A DNA stretch of 64,000 bases from Coturnix japonica (Eukaryota > Chordata > Aves > Galliformes > Phasianidae). This document shows, piece after piece, positions 33,571-52,400 of this stretch (positions are counted from its first letter, which is position 1; each line of letters begins with the position of its first letter). Position numbers and translations under genes: made by a program. Below the pieces are notes generated by a model. It saw only the letters and a list, made by a program, of their open reading frames with translations. It was not told the DNA's origin and ran no database searches. The DNA lies in assembly GCF_001577835.2 (NCBI RefSeq), contig NC_029525.1, positions 18,040,731 through 18,104,730 of the forward strand, read 5' to 3'.

Positions 33571-33630
33571 CGTCACACACACACATCCATCATCACACAC
33601 ACACATCCATCATCACACACACACACACTG
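33571..33630. repeat. Compound microsatellite (ACACACATCCATCATC)n
   Basis: Alternating CA runs and CATCCATCATCA blocks, two to three units, between BLM and CTSH. Confidence 0.9.
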
Positions 33631-33780
33631 CGCCGCTCGGCGGAGCCTGCAAGGGGAGCGGCAGCGCGGCACTGCACAGCGAGTGAACGTCAGCCGGGGA
33701 ACGGGACAGGGCGGCTTTATTCTGCTCTGTGAGGCCCCGTTGCAGCACTGGGCCGCTATACCTGAAAGGCCCAATTTGTT

Positions 33781-33786
33781 TTTATT
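33781..33786 (-). terminator. CTSH distal polyadenylation signal (candidate)
   Basis: AATAAA on the minus strand about 310 bases after the CTSH stop. It would place the CTSH 3' end within about 450 bases of the BLM start codon. Confidence 0.5.
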
Positions 33787-34052
33787 ACGAAATGCTACAA
33801 AGGCGAAATGAAGGCAGGTAAAATCACAACGCGGATCTTCCTCTAGAGAAACGAACAACTGCGTGCAGAGACATTCAGAGGGCACAGCAGTGCGTGTGGT
33901 GGTTGGACACAGTCTGTGGGGCAGGACAGGCCGGTCTATGGAGCAGGGCTGTGGTAACGGGGAGCAGCCCCGAGAATCACTGCGATCCGATGGATCCTCC
34001 TGCGCATCAGGAACGGCAGCACTTCTTCCTTCTCCCCACCTTCATTTCAGTA

Positions 34053-34058
34053 TTTATT
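34053..34058 (-). terminator. CTSH proximal polyadenylation signal (candidate)
   Basis: AATAAA on the minus strand about 40 bases after the CTSH stop codon. Its use would leave a very short 3' UTR. Confidence 0.5.
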
Positions 34059-34096
34059 CCATGTAGCATCAGTCGTTCTCCCTCCTCTGCCCGCTC

Positions 34097-39468
<5,372 letters not shown>

Positions 39469-39740
39469 GCCGTGCCGAGCCGTGCCGAGCCGTGCCGTGC
39501 CGTGCCGTGCCGGGCTGAGCTGAGCTGCCCCGGGGCGGGACGGGACGGGACAACTCCTCCCCGGGGCGGGCGGACGCGCAGCGCCGCATGTACCGCCCGC
39601 AGCCTGACACGGGAACCCCACGGGAACACCACGGGAACCCCACGGACACGAACATCCGCCCCTCCCGCCCCCACCCCGGGCCACTGTGCGCCCTCGGCTC
39701 CGGCCGATAAAAACATCCCCAGGCCTCGTTCACCCTGAGA
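39469..39740 (-). promoter_or_regulatory. CTSH promoter and 5' UTR with GGCAC pentamer repeat
   Basis: About 270 bp separate the CTSH ATG from the RASGRF1 3' end. The first 55 bp upstream of the ATG are a pentamer array (GGCAC / GGCTC on the mRNA strand), so the 5' UTR would be highly GC-rich and structured. No TATA box was seen. Confidence 0.55.
39474..39525. repeat. Pentanucleotide repeat (GTGCC/GAGCC)n
   Basis: About nine pentamers immediately upstream of the CTSH start codon. Confidence 0.9.
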
Positions 39741-39749
39741 TAGAATAGA

Positions 39750-39755
39750 TTTATT
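39750..39755 (-). terminator. RASGRF1 polyadenylation signal
   Basis: AATAAA on the minus strand at the end of an AT-rich 3' UTR (39756-40412, about 0.65 kb after the stop). The CTSH start codon follows less than 300 bp downstream. Confidence 0.75.
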
Positions 39756-40412
39756 AGCAAGAGGTAATCAGGAAACATATATTTTTACAAAAAAATGGAA
39801 ATCTTTTTCCAAACAAGCTGTAAGTTGAAATAGTTTAGGGCTTGAAATAGAATTCTCATACCACGAGGTATTGCTTACAGCAAAATTCTGTCTGTTAGAG
39901 TGGAGCATGCCTGCCACTTTAAAGTTAAACTGTGTTTATATACTGTACAATGTAAAAAATACATGGTAATATTCACAGAATAAGCACTACATTACTATAT
40001 TCCTGCTAGAAGGTGGTTAGACAGGATTACAGTATATGTAATAAAAACACTCGGTCATCTTCGGCTAAATCTACGGCGTGGGACGGGGATGGGGGGGTTG
40101 GTGCCAGGGGAGCGGGGCTGCCGCCCGGTGCTCAGCTGCAGCCCTGCGGCCACTGCACGGCCTGAGCTCAGCCCCCCGCCGCCCCCAGCCCTATGGAGGG
40201 GAACGAATGACGAAAAGAACATCGTGGAAAAGTAACCCGGACCGCCGGCAAAGTGAGGATGCGTGAAACCTTAAAGGATGCGGGGAATCCTACGCGAGGC
40301 CGAAGAGCGGGAGGGGATTTGGGGGGGCTGCTGGGGGAAGCGCGCACACGGGGGGCACTCCGGCATCCAACGGGAACACACAGCTATGTACAGCGGGGGC
40401 GGAGCGCCCGGC

Positions 40413-43400
40413 TCAGGAAGGCAGCTTGGGCTCCATCCGCAGCGAAGCCCCGTATAAAGCCTCCTCGTCCATCACTCCGGACTGGTCCAGCAGGTACTGC
40501 GTCACCTGCACAACGGGGCGAGAATCAGAGCCCGTGTGGGGCAGCAGCGGTGCTGCAGTGGGGAGAGGGCCGAGCAGCGCCCCCAGTGCCGAGCAGTGCT
40601 GCAGCCCCACAGCAGATTGCATGAGCCTGGCACACCCCACAACTGCAAAGTCCTCAGTGGCTCTTCTGCTTTCCATGCTCAGCCACCCCCTGTTCTACCA
40701 GGCACCACTGAGCTCCTGTGCTGAGAACACCAAGTCGCAGTGGTTAACCACACTGGGGGGTTGGAATTAGAAGATCTTCAAGGTCCCCCCAGCCTGAGCC
40801 GTTCTATGATCCTAAGGCACCGCAATCAGGGAACTGAGGTTCCTGCTGTGAGTGCTGCTGGTGGGCAGAGAACAGCTCTGCTGTGAGCAGGAAGCTGCTG
40901 CCATCTCCTGCCACCACGCAGGACCCCGTGGTGTCACAGACCCGTGGTGCTGTGCTGGGGATGTGGCAGACACTGCAGCCATGGTGGGTTTCATTGCTTC
41001 TGCAGAGCGGCAGCCCCGCAGCCCACCCAGCCCACCCCTGCACACTGCGGTCACGCTGTGCTGGCAGAGGAAGCACGAGGGCATACGGGGCTTTCCATTG
41101 CTGCATGCGTGTCGGGGACAACACGTGGCAGGGGCCAGCAGCGCTGGGCTGTGTGGGGACACAGGGCAGGAGCCTGCGGCCCTGATGGGCACACAAGTGC
41201 TGCCCCGTGATAGCTCCGTTCTGTGCCAGCAGGGCCTGGCCGCATGCCTGGGGCTCGGGCAGGATGCAGGAAGATGCCAAGTTTTGTGCAGAGCCATTGC
41301 ATGGAGCCACTGCCACCTGCTGCTCACGGCCCTGCAGCGCATGGCACGCTCCTTTCTCCCCCTGCACTGCCCAGATGAGGCCATATATATCACTGAGTGC
41401 TGAGTGTGTCTGTAGAAAGAACCACAGCACACCAGCAGCGTGTAGGGAGCTCACTGCTGGCACCCTCCACTCCTCCCCACTGCCACAGGCAACGCTGCTC
41501 ACCTACCATGTCACATTCCTTACAGAAGCCCCACAGCTTCCCTGAAGGCACTGCCAGAAGCCCAAGGCTTAGTGCTAAAATGGGAAGAGCAGGAGCACGT
41601 GGCTCTCGTACCTTGGGCTGGTGCTCGATCTTGTAGGAGGTTTGCTGGAACTGGCGGATCTCTCTGATGATGTGAGAAATCTGTCCAGAAAGGAAATAAA
41701 ACCATTGGTCACAGTGCAGCCATCACTGGCGCCACTGGCTCCTGGCACCACTCTGCCCACACCGCTCCAGCACCACCAGCAGAACCCCCCGGTGCCGCCC
41801 AGAGCTGCCCACGTGCCCAGCACTCACCATCCTCATTTTGGAGAAGTTCACCAGCCCGTCCTCAGTGTAGTTGGGGGTGCCCTCCTCGATGAAGGCCAGG
41901 TCGGTCAGGTACATCCCCAGGTAGGGCACGCATGGGGGGTCGCAGCTGTGGGAGCAAATTGCAGACACATGAGAGAGAAATAACCCCAACCAGAGCTTGT
42001 GTGGGCCCTGCAGGGGAGGGAGGAGGGCTGTGCCCCGCAGCTACCAGGATCTGAAGGGTTCTGTAAGATGCGGGAGCTCCAGGGCTCAACCCCACCATCT
42101 CATTGTCAGCTACAGAAAAATGAACTAGAATTGCATAGGAGGAGTGTGATGAGTGGGTGACCCTGTCCCAGCACCTCTGGGCTCACTGAGGGCAGTGACG
42201 AATCAACCCCAGAGCTAAGGGGACACAGGGAGGCAGGAGGCAAAGCAAGCACTGTGCCAACCCACTGCCCTGGGCCATACGTGGCACTCCATGCAGCACA
42301 ACATGAACACCATACAATGACCTTCTGGGGAACCTGAGTGTCAGAAAGGCACCCAGCCCTGCTCACTGCAGTGCAGCCCCCCAAACAGGTCACGGCCCTC
42401 ACTCACTTTTTCAGAGCCTCCCTCAGGTTCTTGAACCTGCCCTCCGAGGACACCAGCTTCTGCAGCTTGTCGATCAGAGCCTTCGTCTGCAAGAGACCCA
42501 AAGCGTACCCTGGGGTGGCACAGGCAGGAACCCCCTCCCATCTCCACCCACCCGGCCCGTGGGACCCCTTCCCCACTGCAGTGCTGGGAGCAGCGCGCGG
42601 CTGCTGGGACCACATGGAGGAGCGGAGCAGATGCTGAGCAAAGCCCCTGCAGCACAGCACGGCACAGCACAGCACAGCACAGCACAGCCCACAGCTCCCC
42701 GCCTCCTCCTTTGCCAGCGCCTGTCTGAATTCACAGGTTTAGCTCTTTGCAACAAAAATATGAGATATTTCAGACTCAGGAGGAGCCCACACAGCAGTTC
42801 TGGCTCCGGCAGCCCCCGGGCTCCGGCAGGCTCGATAGAAGCTATTTCTGCACCAAGTAAATCGACACAGGAATTAATTCTGCTCATCCATAATTGGTCC
42901 TGGAAGCCCTCAAACTGAAGTGCACGTATGCACGGGTGTGAACGGCAGCAACCGCCCTTTGGGGAGGGCCAGTCCATCTGCAGAGCTCCCTCCTGCAGGG
43001 GCCGACCCAAAGGCAGCGTCCCACCGCAGCCCGGCGTCCCCACCTGCTTGGAGACCTTCAGCCAGGTTTTCTTGAGGCGGAAGATCGCGCTGCGGTTGAG
43101 GGAGGAGGTGATCTCCAGCACGGCGTTGTAGTTGTGCAGGCAGCGGCAGATGTCGGCTACCGCCACCCACTTCTCGATGGCGCTGACGCGCGCGGTGAGC
43201 TCCTCGTTGCGCAGGATCTCGGACGCAATTAAGTTGCTGACCTTCGGGAGGCAGCAGCCGCAGCATCAGCAGCGCTTCGGGCAGCGCCTCAACCCGCACC
43301 CACGTGCCGCACGCTCCGTTTTTGTTACCATCCCACCCCGCAGCCCCGCTCACATCATTGAAGTGCTTCGTGTTCTTCATGATGTACGGCGTCCGCTCGT

Positions 43401-46400
43401 TCTTCTCCAGCTTCATCCAGCCCTGCCCGAAGAACTCCCTGCAAAGCGCAGTGCCGAGCTGACCTCTCACTGCTGTGATCACCCCACGCCCCCCAGCAGG
43501 ACACCCCGCGCCCCACTCACTCGTAGGGGATCTTCTTGAAGACCAGGTGGTCGAGCAGTGTCAGCTGCTCCGCTATCTCCAGCGCCGAGTGATTCTCAAA
43601 GGGCTCCGGTTTGACTCCCTCAGCCTACAGTGCAGAAACAAGGGCTGCTTAGAACCACTGCATCACAGACCAGCTCGGGCTGGAAGGGGCCCCCAAGACC
43701 CTCTGATGTAATGAGCAGGGACCCCCCCAGCTCCACCAGTGCTCAGAGCCCATCCGGCCTGACCATGGTTGTCCCAGGGACAGGCACTGAGTTGGGACTT
43801 TCTTTCAGACTCAAAAGAAAGGCAAAGCCACCTCCCATGCCATGAACCCGACCCGTCACAGCAGCCCTCCCTGGCCCCACACAGTGCTGGTGGCTCCCAG
43901 AGCATTAATCGCATCCATACATGTGTCCATGTGGATGCACACAACCACCCAATCCTCATTGCTGACTTAATGGAGTGTCAGATCCCAGCACACTGGTCTG
44001 TGTAACCGCTGCCTTTCTGCCCTACATCTGCTTAATTAACAAAGCAGCAAGGAATGGCAGCAGGAGCAGAGCAGCTGTGTGAGCATCACTGAGGTGGAGG
44101 AACACCACGAGGGGACCTGGCAGCCCTTGCACCCCAATGAGCGCCCCAAGCCTTGCAGGGCACTGCCTTTGCCAGGTGTTGTCCTTAAAGCTCAGCTCCT
44201 CGGGGCGAGCAGCAGAGTGAAACCCCCGTGTTTGTTTGCATGCTCCACTTCCAGGGCACTTTGCGGCTCCAGTGATCACAGACAAAAGCCTTAAAACCTG
44301 AAGTGCCTCAAAGGCTGCAGAAAGCAGCAGAGCAGACCAGGGGGCAGCAGAACTGTTGGCTCAGGCGCACCAGGCCACGCTGGAGTGCTGCTGTTTTTTT
44401 CCAGGCTTTGTTTTCTCTGAGTGCAGAGCAGCAGCCCCAGCTCAGTGCTCACCCTGAGCTCTGTGAATGCACCGCACGTTCCCTGTGCTCCACTTGGAGC
44501 GGTGCTGACACAGCACCTGAAGCCCACAGCCAGCAGCACTGGTGCAGGGCTGGGGCACTGGGAACCCATGGGACATCCCTGAACCCCGTGGGCTGGCACA
44601 TCTCTGTGCCCCTGCAGCACTGCCAATGGTGTGGATAGATGGATTTGGATGGGGGCTGCACTGGTGCTGCTGTTTCCAGCAGTGGGCTGCTGTGAGCAGC
44701 TGACAGAGCTCACCATCTGCATCACTTCCTCCAGCGTGGTCTGGTTGTCCCCCGGGTCCTCCTGTGTCAGAGTTCTGTGACACAAAAGGATACAGCACTT
44801 AGAATCACGGCTCTTGGCATGGTTGGGTAGGAAAGGACAAAGGACCTTGGAGCCACCACCCCCCCCACCGCAGGCTGGGTGCCCCCCACCAGCTCAGGCT
44901 GCCCAGGTTCCCATTCGTGTTCCCATGCCCACTTTTACCCTGGGAGCAGCCACAGGAGCCCAGAACTGCACCAGAAGTGAACCCTCCGCCAGCCCTTCAC
45001 CTGATGATGTTTGCAGCTGCTTTCCTCTCCTGGGTCAGGAGCTCGGGGTCGTGAATCACCTCCTCCAGAAAGCTGATCACCCTGAACTTCAGCTCCTCAT
45101 TGGTTTCAAAGTCCTGCCAAATCAGGCACAGTCACAGCTGTGATCAATCTCACACACAGCGCATTACTACACTATGAGGATGGGGAACAACAGGGAACAC
45201 CGTGGCCCCCTGACCCTGATCTCATCCTGCCAACTCCCCCCAGCAACCAAACCCCAGTGATGCACTTCCCCACAGCCCCGTGGTGCCCTGCTGCATCCAC
45301 AGCACCTCCCATCTCCCCACGTCCACTCAATTGCTTAATTAAAGAAAAAAGTCCTGTGCTGAAGCCTGGCTGAACCCGCTGCCAAACCTGTGCAAGTACC
45401 CAGATCCCAAAGAGCACACCCAGACCCGCGGAGCTGTCCTGTGCCATGGGCACACCACTGCCTGGACCCCCCGCTGCACCTGCGAGTGCTTGGAGACCCA
45501 GTGCCGCAGCACGTTGAGGACCCTGTTGGTGGCTGCTCTCCGGATGACAAACTCCTTGTCCCCGTTCCGCTGGTCAGTCGGGAAGCCTGAAAGCAGGAGC
45601 ACTGCTCAGCACAGCCAGGAGCTGCTTGGGGTACTTTTAGGATTGCGAGAAGGAAAAGCCCTGTGTTTCCAAGTACCCCAAAGCAGTTGAGCTGCATCTG
45701 CAAGGGGTTTGGCTGCCTGCAATGTGCAACCTGCAGAGCCACGGTGCTGCTGGGGGCAGCTGCCAAACACGGTGGGGACGGGCACATGCAGACGCTGGCC
45801 CTGCAGAACCCAACCCCGCACCTGCACTGGCCAGCGACATGCGCCGGTACTTCTCCTTGGTGGGGGTCCCCTCATTGGCACCTGCCGTGGCGATGGCGAA
45901 GGCGGACGCAGCAGACAGGGCACTGCGAGTGCTGTCCAGCTCCCGGCAGGATGGCATCACCACACCGTTGTTGTAGGAGAACAGGGAGAAATCTGGAGGG
46001 GGAACGGCAGCCCTCAACCACAGCAGCAGCCCAGCTGTGCCCCCCATTCCTGCCACAGCCCGCAGCTCACCACAGGCGCTGTGCTCACATCTCACCTGAG
46101 GAGTTCTTGCACTTGATGGACATGGGAGTGGTTGGAGATTTTGTCGGGGACGTTTCAGCCTCTGCCTCATCGCTCTGGTTGGGGTCGGTGTCAGACTCCT
46201 CCCGGACGGACACGTCTGAGCCTGGGGAGCAGGGAGTGCTCACGGCCAGCACCACACACAGTGCAGCCCCATATTTCCCTACAGCCCGTACCCTACCCGG
46301 GAGCTGCAACCCAGACACCCACATGACATCAATGTGACCCTGGCAGGTCACAGCCAGGACACCGCCTGCCCTTCCCATGAGGACTCACTCTGTTTGCTTG

Positions 46401-49400
46401 GCAGCATCTCCTCCTGTTTCTCTGCGGCCGCTTCCCCTTCATCAGGGATCTTGTTGGGGTAGCTGCTGGACACGTACAGCTTGTTGATGTCCAGGGTGGT
46501 CTTGCTGAAGGGGCCCATGGAGGAGTACATGCTTGCATAGCCATTGGAGGAGCAGCTGAGCGCCGCCAGGTCCAGCGCCTTGCCCCCCGTGATGATGGGG
46601 ATGTTGAGGGAGAGCTTTCTGCGCCGGCTGGGGGACGACGACTTGGTGATGGAGAGCGGCGGCGGCGAGGAGAACTTGCGGTTGGCACGGGGGGACTTGG
46701 GGGGCTCGCCATAGAGCAGCTTGGTGTTCTGGCTGCTGGCAAACAGCAGCTCCAGGGACCTGCAGGAGGAGATGGGAGCTGGCGCTCACCCTGCGGCACA
46801 GCACAGCACAGCACAGCACAGCACAGCACAGCACAGCACAGCACAGCATGCCATCGGGTGGGAGACAGCACAGACAGAGCCTCACCGCGCAGGGATGGCG
46901 CTGATGGGTTTCTTGTAGATGGTGATGAGCTTGTCAAGAACGACCAGGGCGGTGGTGAAGACACGGTACGAGTGCAGGAACGTGTTCAGAAAGTCGATGC
47001 TCAGGAAACGCAGGTCCGTCAGCCGCTCCAGCAGCCGTTCCACGCTTGCATAGCGGATCTGGAGGACCTTGCAGGAATTCATCGTTTTACTGAACCTAAT
47101 GTCAACATCATCACAATACAAGCTGGCATCAGACCTGCAGAGAAACAAGAGATCTGTGGCTCCAGCCTGGAACGAGACCAAGAGCTGCAGGGCACGAGCA
47201 GCCGCACTCGAGGCATGTGGAGACCAGGGGTGGAGGGTGCTGGGGGAAGGAGCACTGCTCACAGGGTGCCTCAGGACCGCTCCGGGGAAGGCTGGGCCCC
47301 AGATGGGTGGCAAAGCTGGGGCAGGGCAGAGCCCCACGGCCATGCAGCACACAGCAGAACTCACTTGATCATCTGTGGCACGGTGACCTTGGAGTTCTCC
47401 TCGAAGGCGTTCATCATGAGCCCGTTGCAGCGGATATTGTCCACGCACTGTGAGAGACAGTGGGGAACATGGGAGGGGGCAGTGGTGGGGGCAGCACCCC
47501 ACTCCTGTTTCTTCTCTTTTGGAGAAGATTTTTTTCCTAGAATCCAACTTTGTGCAAAGCAAGCACAGAGCTTGTAAGGTGTTACCACATGCAGGGGTCA
47601 GGGGAGAAGTCAACTCAAGGCACAGCCCATAGGCAGCCCATGGGACACCCCATATCCATGCGGTGTAGCTCTTTGCATCCCCATACTGCACTTCCACTGT
47701 CTGAACCAGACACCAGCAGCACCTTCTGGTGATGCTCTGTGGCCACACAGCATGCGTGCTGGCCCCCAGGGGCAAGCTGTACCTGGCTGATGTCGCTGGT
47801 CCAGGCGGCCTTCTCCTGCCTGGAGGATGCCACGAGGATGACGGTGAAGGACGAGGCATCCTTTGGCTCCACCACAATCTTGAAGTCGAGATGGTCGATG
47901 TCCTGCCCTGGAGCTTTTGCTTGGGAGCAGAGCAAGCAAGCATGGACATTGGATGGGGAGATGCACAAATCCCCCACCCCAAGGAAGGGCGCAGGGACTG
48001 TGGGGTACCTACCATCCTCATCGGTGCTCTCCTGCTCCTCGATCAGCGTGCAGTCGATGAGGGAGATGACGCCATTCTGCAGAGCGGGAGTCAGGGTCAG
48101 AAGCAGGATGGTAAATCCAGCTGCAGCAGGATTGGGGTCTACTGCCCCAGCCCCTGCCATGTGCCATGCCCCACCGCCATGCCCACCTTGGTGAGGTGCA
48201 GCTTGCCGCCAGAGCCACGCGTGCAGATGATCAGGTGCTTGGAGAAGAGGAAGCACTGCCGCTCACCCTCCTTGCGCAGTGACAGAGAGCCCAGCCGCCC
48301 ACGTGTGATCTTCCCCTTCTCTGACATCGGCACTTGAATGAGGGACCCTGCAGGGAGAGCACCCATCCCCGGCTCCAACTGGTCCGTGGGGCGGCAGGGA
48401 CAGCGAGTGCCATGGGGCACTGCACTGACCCAGGAGGGCCTGGCAGCAGGAGCACGGTACCTTGTCGTACAAAGGTCTGGCTGGTGTCCAGCAGAATCTC
48501 ACAGCCCTCGATGATCATCCGCTCTATCGCCAGATTTTTTCGGATGTTTTCGGTCTCACTCACTTCATCGTGCATTATCCTGCAGGAGGGAGATGAGCTC
48601 CAATGACACACACCCAAGCTGTTCTTTCTCCACTGAAACAGGTTGGGGGGCTGCATTGGGTAATGGACATTCCCAGAGCCACCGCCTCCATCTGTCCCAC
48701 ACCGCCCTGTGCCACCCCGCGGCTCTGACCTGGAGAGCTCCTCCAGCTTGGACTTGGCATAATCCAGGCTGTTCCTCTCCACGTGCTCGTGTGGGGTGTG
48801 GGCCAGCAGCTCGTGCAGCGTCAGGATGTACCGGGGGATCTGCAGCACAGAGCAGAGCGGGGCTCAGCAGCACAGTACAGGGCTGGGGCTGGGCTAGAGC
48901 ACGGGGGTCTATCAGCCACGGTCACCTGGAACATGGGGTAGGTGAGGAAGGTCTCCAGCGTGCGCTCCTCGCAGTCGGGCTTGGCCTCGTAGTGCTTCAG
49001 CAGCTTGTCGAAGTCGCGGTTCTGCTTGCAGTGCGCCAGGATCTGCAGGCTGTACTGGTGGTTCCGCACAAACTCCTGGTAGATGTTCAGCATGGGCAGC
49101 AGAATGTCAAAGAGGTCGGCTGCGGGCAGAGGCAGTAATTGGCTTTCTCCATTCATTCTTTTTTCTTTGCTCAGGCTCATGCCTGACGTTAACAAGGCTC
49201 AGGGGCCAGCAGTGATGTGCAGTGCTGCACTTCACTGCCAACAATTAGCAAAAAGTCCACCAAGCCTCGTTAGGACAGCAGCGAGAAGCAGGGAGCAGAG
49301 CAGGGGGCACTCACCCAGCACAAGGGTTGGCCAGCTGGATATCCTTGCTTTCAGGCCTTGGTAAAAGATTTGGTGCAAAAACATGATCGTTTCGCTGCAA

Positions 49401-52400
49401 AGAAATCCAGAGGTGTGGAGCAGATGAAGAAGCAGACAATAATAGGACCAAATCACCACCCAGCCGCATGTGAGGCAGCCTGGGGATGAGTCCTGCCAGG
49501 GGGGTTGCAGGGAGGTCCCATAGCAGTAAGTGGGTACTTGTCAGCACCCTGAGCCTGGGGGACCCCCCATTATCACAGCATCCACAATGCAGCATCGCCT
49601 CCTCTGTGCCCAGTGTCTCCTCCATGCACAGCACCAGGCTCCTCTTTGCAAAGCCCACTCCCCCTGCCCGCAGGTTGGGAGCCAACCAGGATTCCCCCTT
49701 GCACTCTCCTGCTCCCTGTGAAATGGATGCCCACTGCTGCTGGCTGCCCCTTGTTTCTACGTGCCACCAGGGGAGCAGTGTGCATTTAACTCCCAACAGC
49801 CAAAAGCCCATCCTCGCATTCCCCTGGCCTGGCAGTTCCGCTCCCCTCCCTGCACCAGCACTATGAATTTGGTTGGATTGCTCAGAACGGGATCACAGAA
49901 CGTCCCCAGGTGGAGGAGACCCACAAGGAGTCCAGCCCAGCTGCCGAGCCAGAGCCCACCTGTTGAGGAAGATGCTGCTGACATCATCGTGTGTGATGGG
50001 CGGCTTCTTGGAGCTGGCAGCCATGCGCAGCGGCCGCAGGAAGTTGTTGACCAGGATGTGCAGCTGCTGCACGTACTCAGCCTCAGCCTCCAGCATGCTG
50101 AACACCACCTGGTTCCTCTTGCGCATGCTGTCAGCGTGCGGGGACCTGATGTAGTCCTGGATGATGGTCTTCCACTTCCTGCGGCACAGCCAGCCGCGCA
50201 GGAAGCTCTGCACCTGGGGGAGCAGCACTCGTTAGTGCAGGGCGGCTCATCAGCACAGGCTAACAGAGCATGGGCAGGCTGCGGCCCATGGTGCTGGTGG
50301 GCAGCAGCAGCCAGCAGAGCTTCTGAGCAGGTGAATGTGCCCCCCCCAAGAAGGCTGCTCACTCCTGGCCATGTGAACATGATGCTGCACTGTCCGGCAT
50401 CAGCTCCGTGTGGGTACCAAGCTCAGCTCAATGCAGCAGGGGCTGCTGAGCTGCAAAGCCAAGCTCCTCCCTGACAGCCCCACACGGACCCAGCAGCTCC
50501 ACGCCCGGCTGTGCCGAACCTTTTTGATTTTCTTGATGTCGCTGTCGTCCTCGCTGGGTGTGCTGCTCTGCACCGACTGGATGCGCTCGTTGTCCTTCAG
50601 CAGGGAAGCGATCTGCAGCACAGGGACAGCATCACACCTGCAGTGCCCTTGCAGCAGGACCCAGCACGTGCTGCCCCCACCCAGCAGCCACGTGTGACAC
50701 AACCCCCACGTCTGTGCCCGCAGCAGCGCCCGGTCCGCCCCGTACCTCCGCCTTCAGGCGCTCGATCTCGATCTCCCCATCCTCAATCTGTTGTCGGAGT
50801 TGCTTGGCAACAGTTTTCTCTGTTTCCACAATCTGAAGTAAATGGAGGTACTTCTGCATCAGCGCCTCGTGCTCCGTGGCCAGGGTCCTGTAGCTGTGGG
50901 CAGACATGGCTGTCAGAGCAGCCCCTGGCCCCCCACACCTCCCTGACACACAGCTCAGAGGGACCCACAGTTAGGATACAGAGAGCTGTATGCATCCAGT
51001 CACCTGCACGCAGCCCACCATCCAGCCTCGCCATCAGTGCTCCCCCCGCTGGATGCTGCACCAACATTGCCCAGCACGGCAGTGCTCACTGTGACAATCC
51101 CACTGCCCCAGGATGGCACAGCACAGCAATGCCCACTTCGACAATCCCGTTCCCAACCATTTTTGCTATCCCCAGAGGAAGCCCTGCTTCTGGCCCCACA
51201 AATGGCAGGGGATGGGGTGCAGAAGCAGTGACACGTGGCACAGGGGCAGCCCTCAGTACCTGGCGTGGGCAATGGCTGCCACCCACTCGTCGCAGTCCTT
51301 GGCATCCTCAGTGCGCAGCTCCAGCGTCTTCTGGTTCTCATGGTTGAAGTTCACGGTGAAGTAATGCTGTGTGGGGAGCAGGACGGGGTCAGGAGGGTCC
51401 CTGTGGTCAGCAGCTCACTGCTGTGCTCACAGCCAAGCGCCCCGCAGCGCTGCTCCAGGAGCACAGCCATGGAGCTGCAGGGGGGACACTGCTATGAAAC
51501 ACACAGAGCAGGGAACGTCTGCAAGTAACAGCATCCTGCTGGGCACAGATCCCAAATGCACATGAATGCATCACAGCCCAAGGCTGCAGGACAGGAGGGA
51601 GCCTTCCCCCATGCAGGGGATGCAGTGCTGCATCCCTTCCATGTCCCATTACATCCCTGCCACGTCCCTACCACATCCCACTGCCAGGACCCTGCACAGG
51701 GCCATACCCCACGTGCAGCAGCGCCAGCCCTGGGCATTCTCATAGCCGCAGCACGGCAGGATGGGCGCAGCAGCTATTTTCAGCTTCCCTTGACATTTAC
51801 AGTATTGGTGTTAATTGTGCGGCGGCGGCCCCAGCCCGCACTGTTGCTGTGCTTTCCTGCTGTCTCCTAGGAGACAGGTAACGCGCAGCACTGCTGCCAG
51901 CAGCTGGGCCAGGCAGAAACATGATGGAAAGAGCTCCTTCCGATGCTGTCTGCTGCTCTGCTATGGAGTTCATAGAGGGCAGGTGGGTACCACGGCTGCC
52001 AGGAGAAGCCACAAGCAGGGGGGTGAGAGGCAAGGAGCACAGGACGCGGCGTGCCCACAGCACAGTACCCACATGGGGCTGCATTCACCAAGTAACAGCC
52101 AAAAACAGACCCCCATGTGCTGCATCCTCCCAGCACAGCCCCAGAGCTGACAGGTCCAGCTGCACGGCTCACACACCAGGATGGACCTCGTGCCCTGCAG
52201 CTGCTGGGGGAGCCCTCCCTCTGAGCCATGTCACCCCATCGTCTCCTCCCTCCCACCCCAAAGGCGTCTTAGAGGCAGCAGGACGCCCCTGACAAACACC
52301 TGTCCGGGTTCTGGAGCTGTATGGGTGGCTGTGCCCCACCACACCGTGGTGCTGCCGTGCCTTGTGCTGGCCCTGGAGCTGTGCACACCGTGTGCTGTCA

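Noticed and set aside
46882-48021. 379-aa minus-strand open frame in RASGRF1
   Set aside because: Contains genuine exons 12-14 only in part, read through introns; the spliced model explains it.
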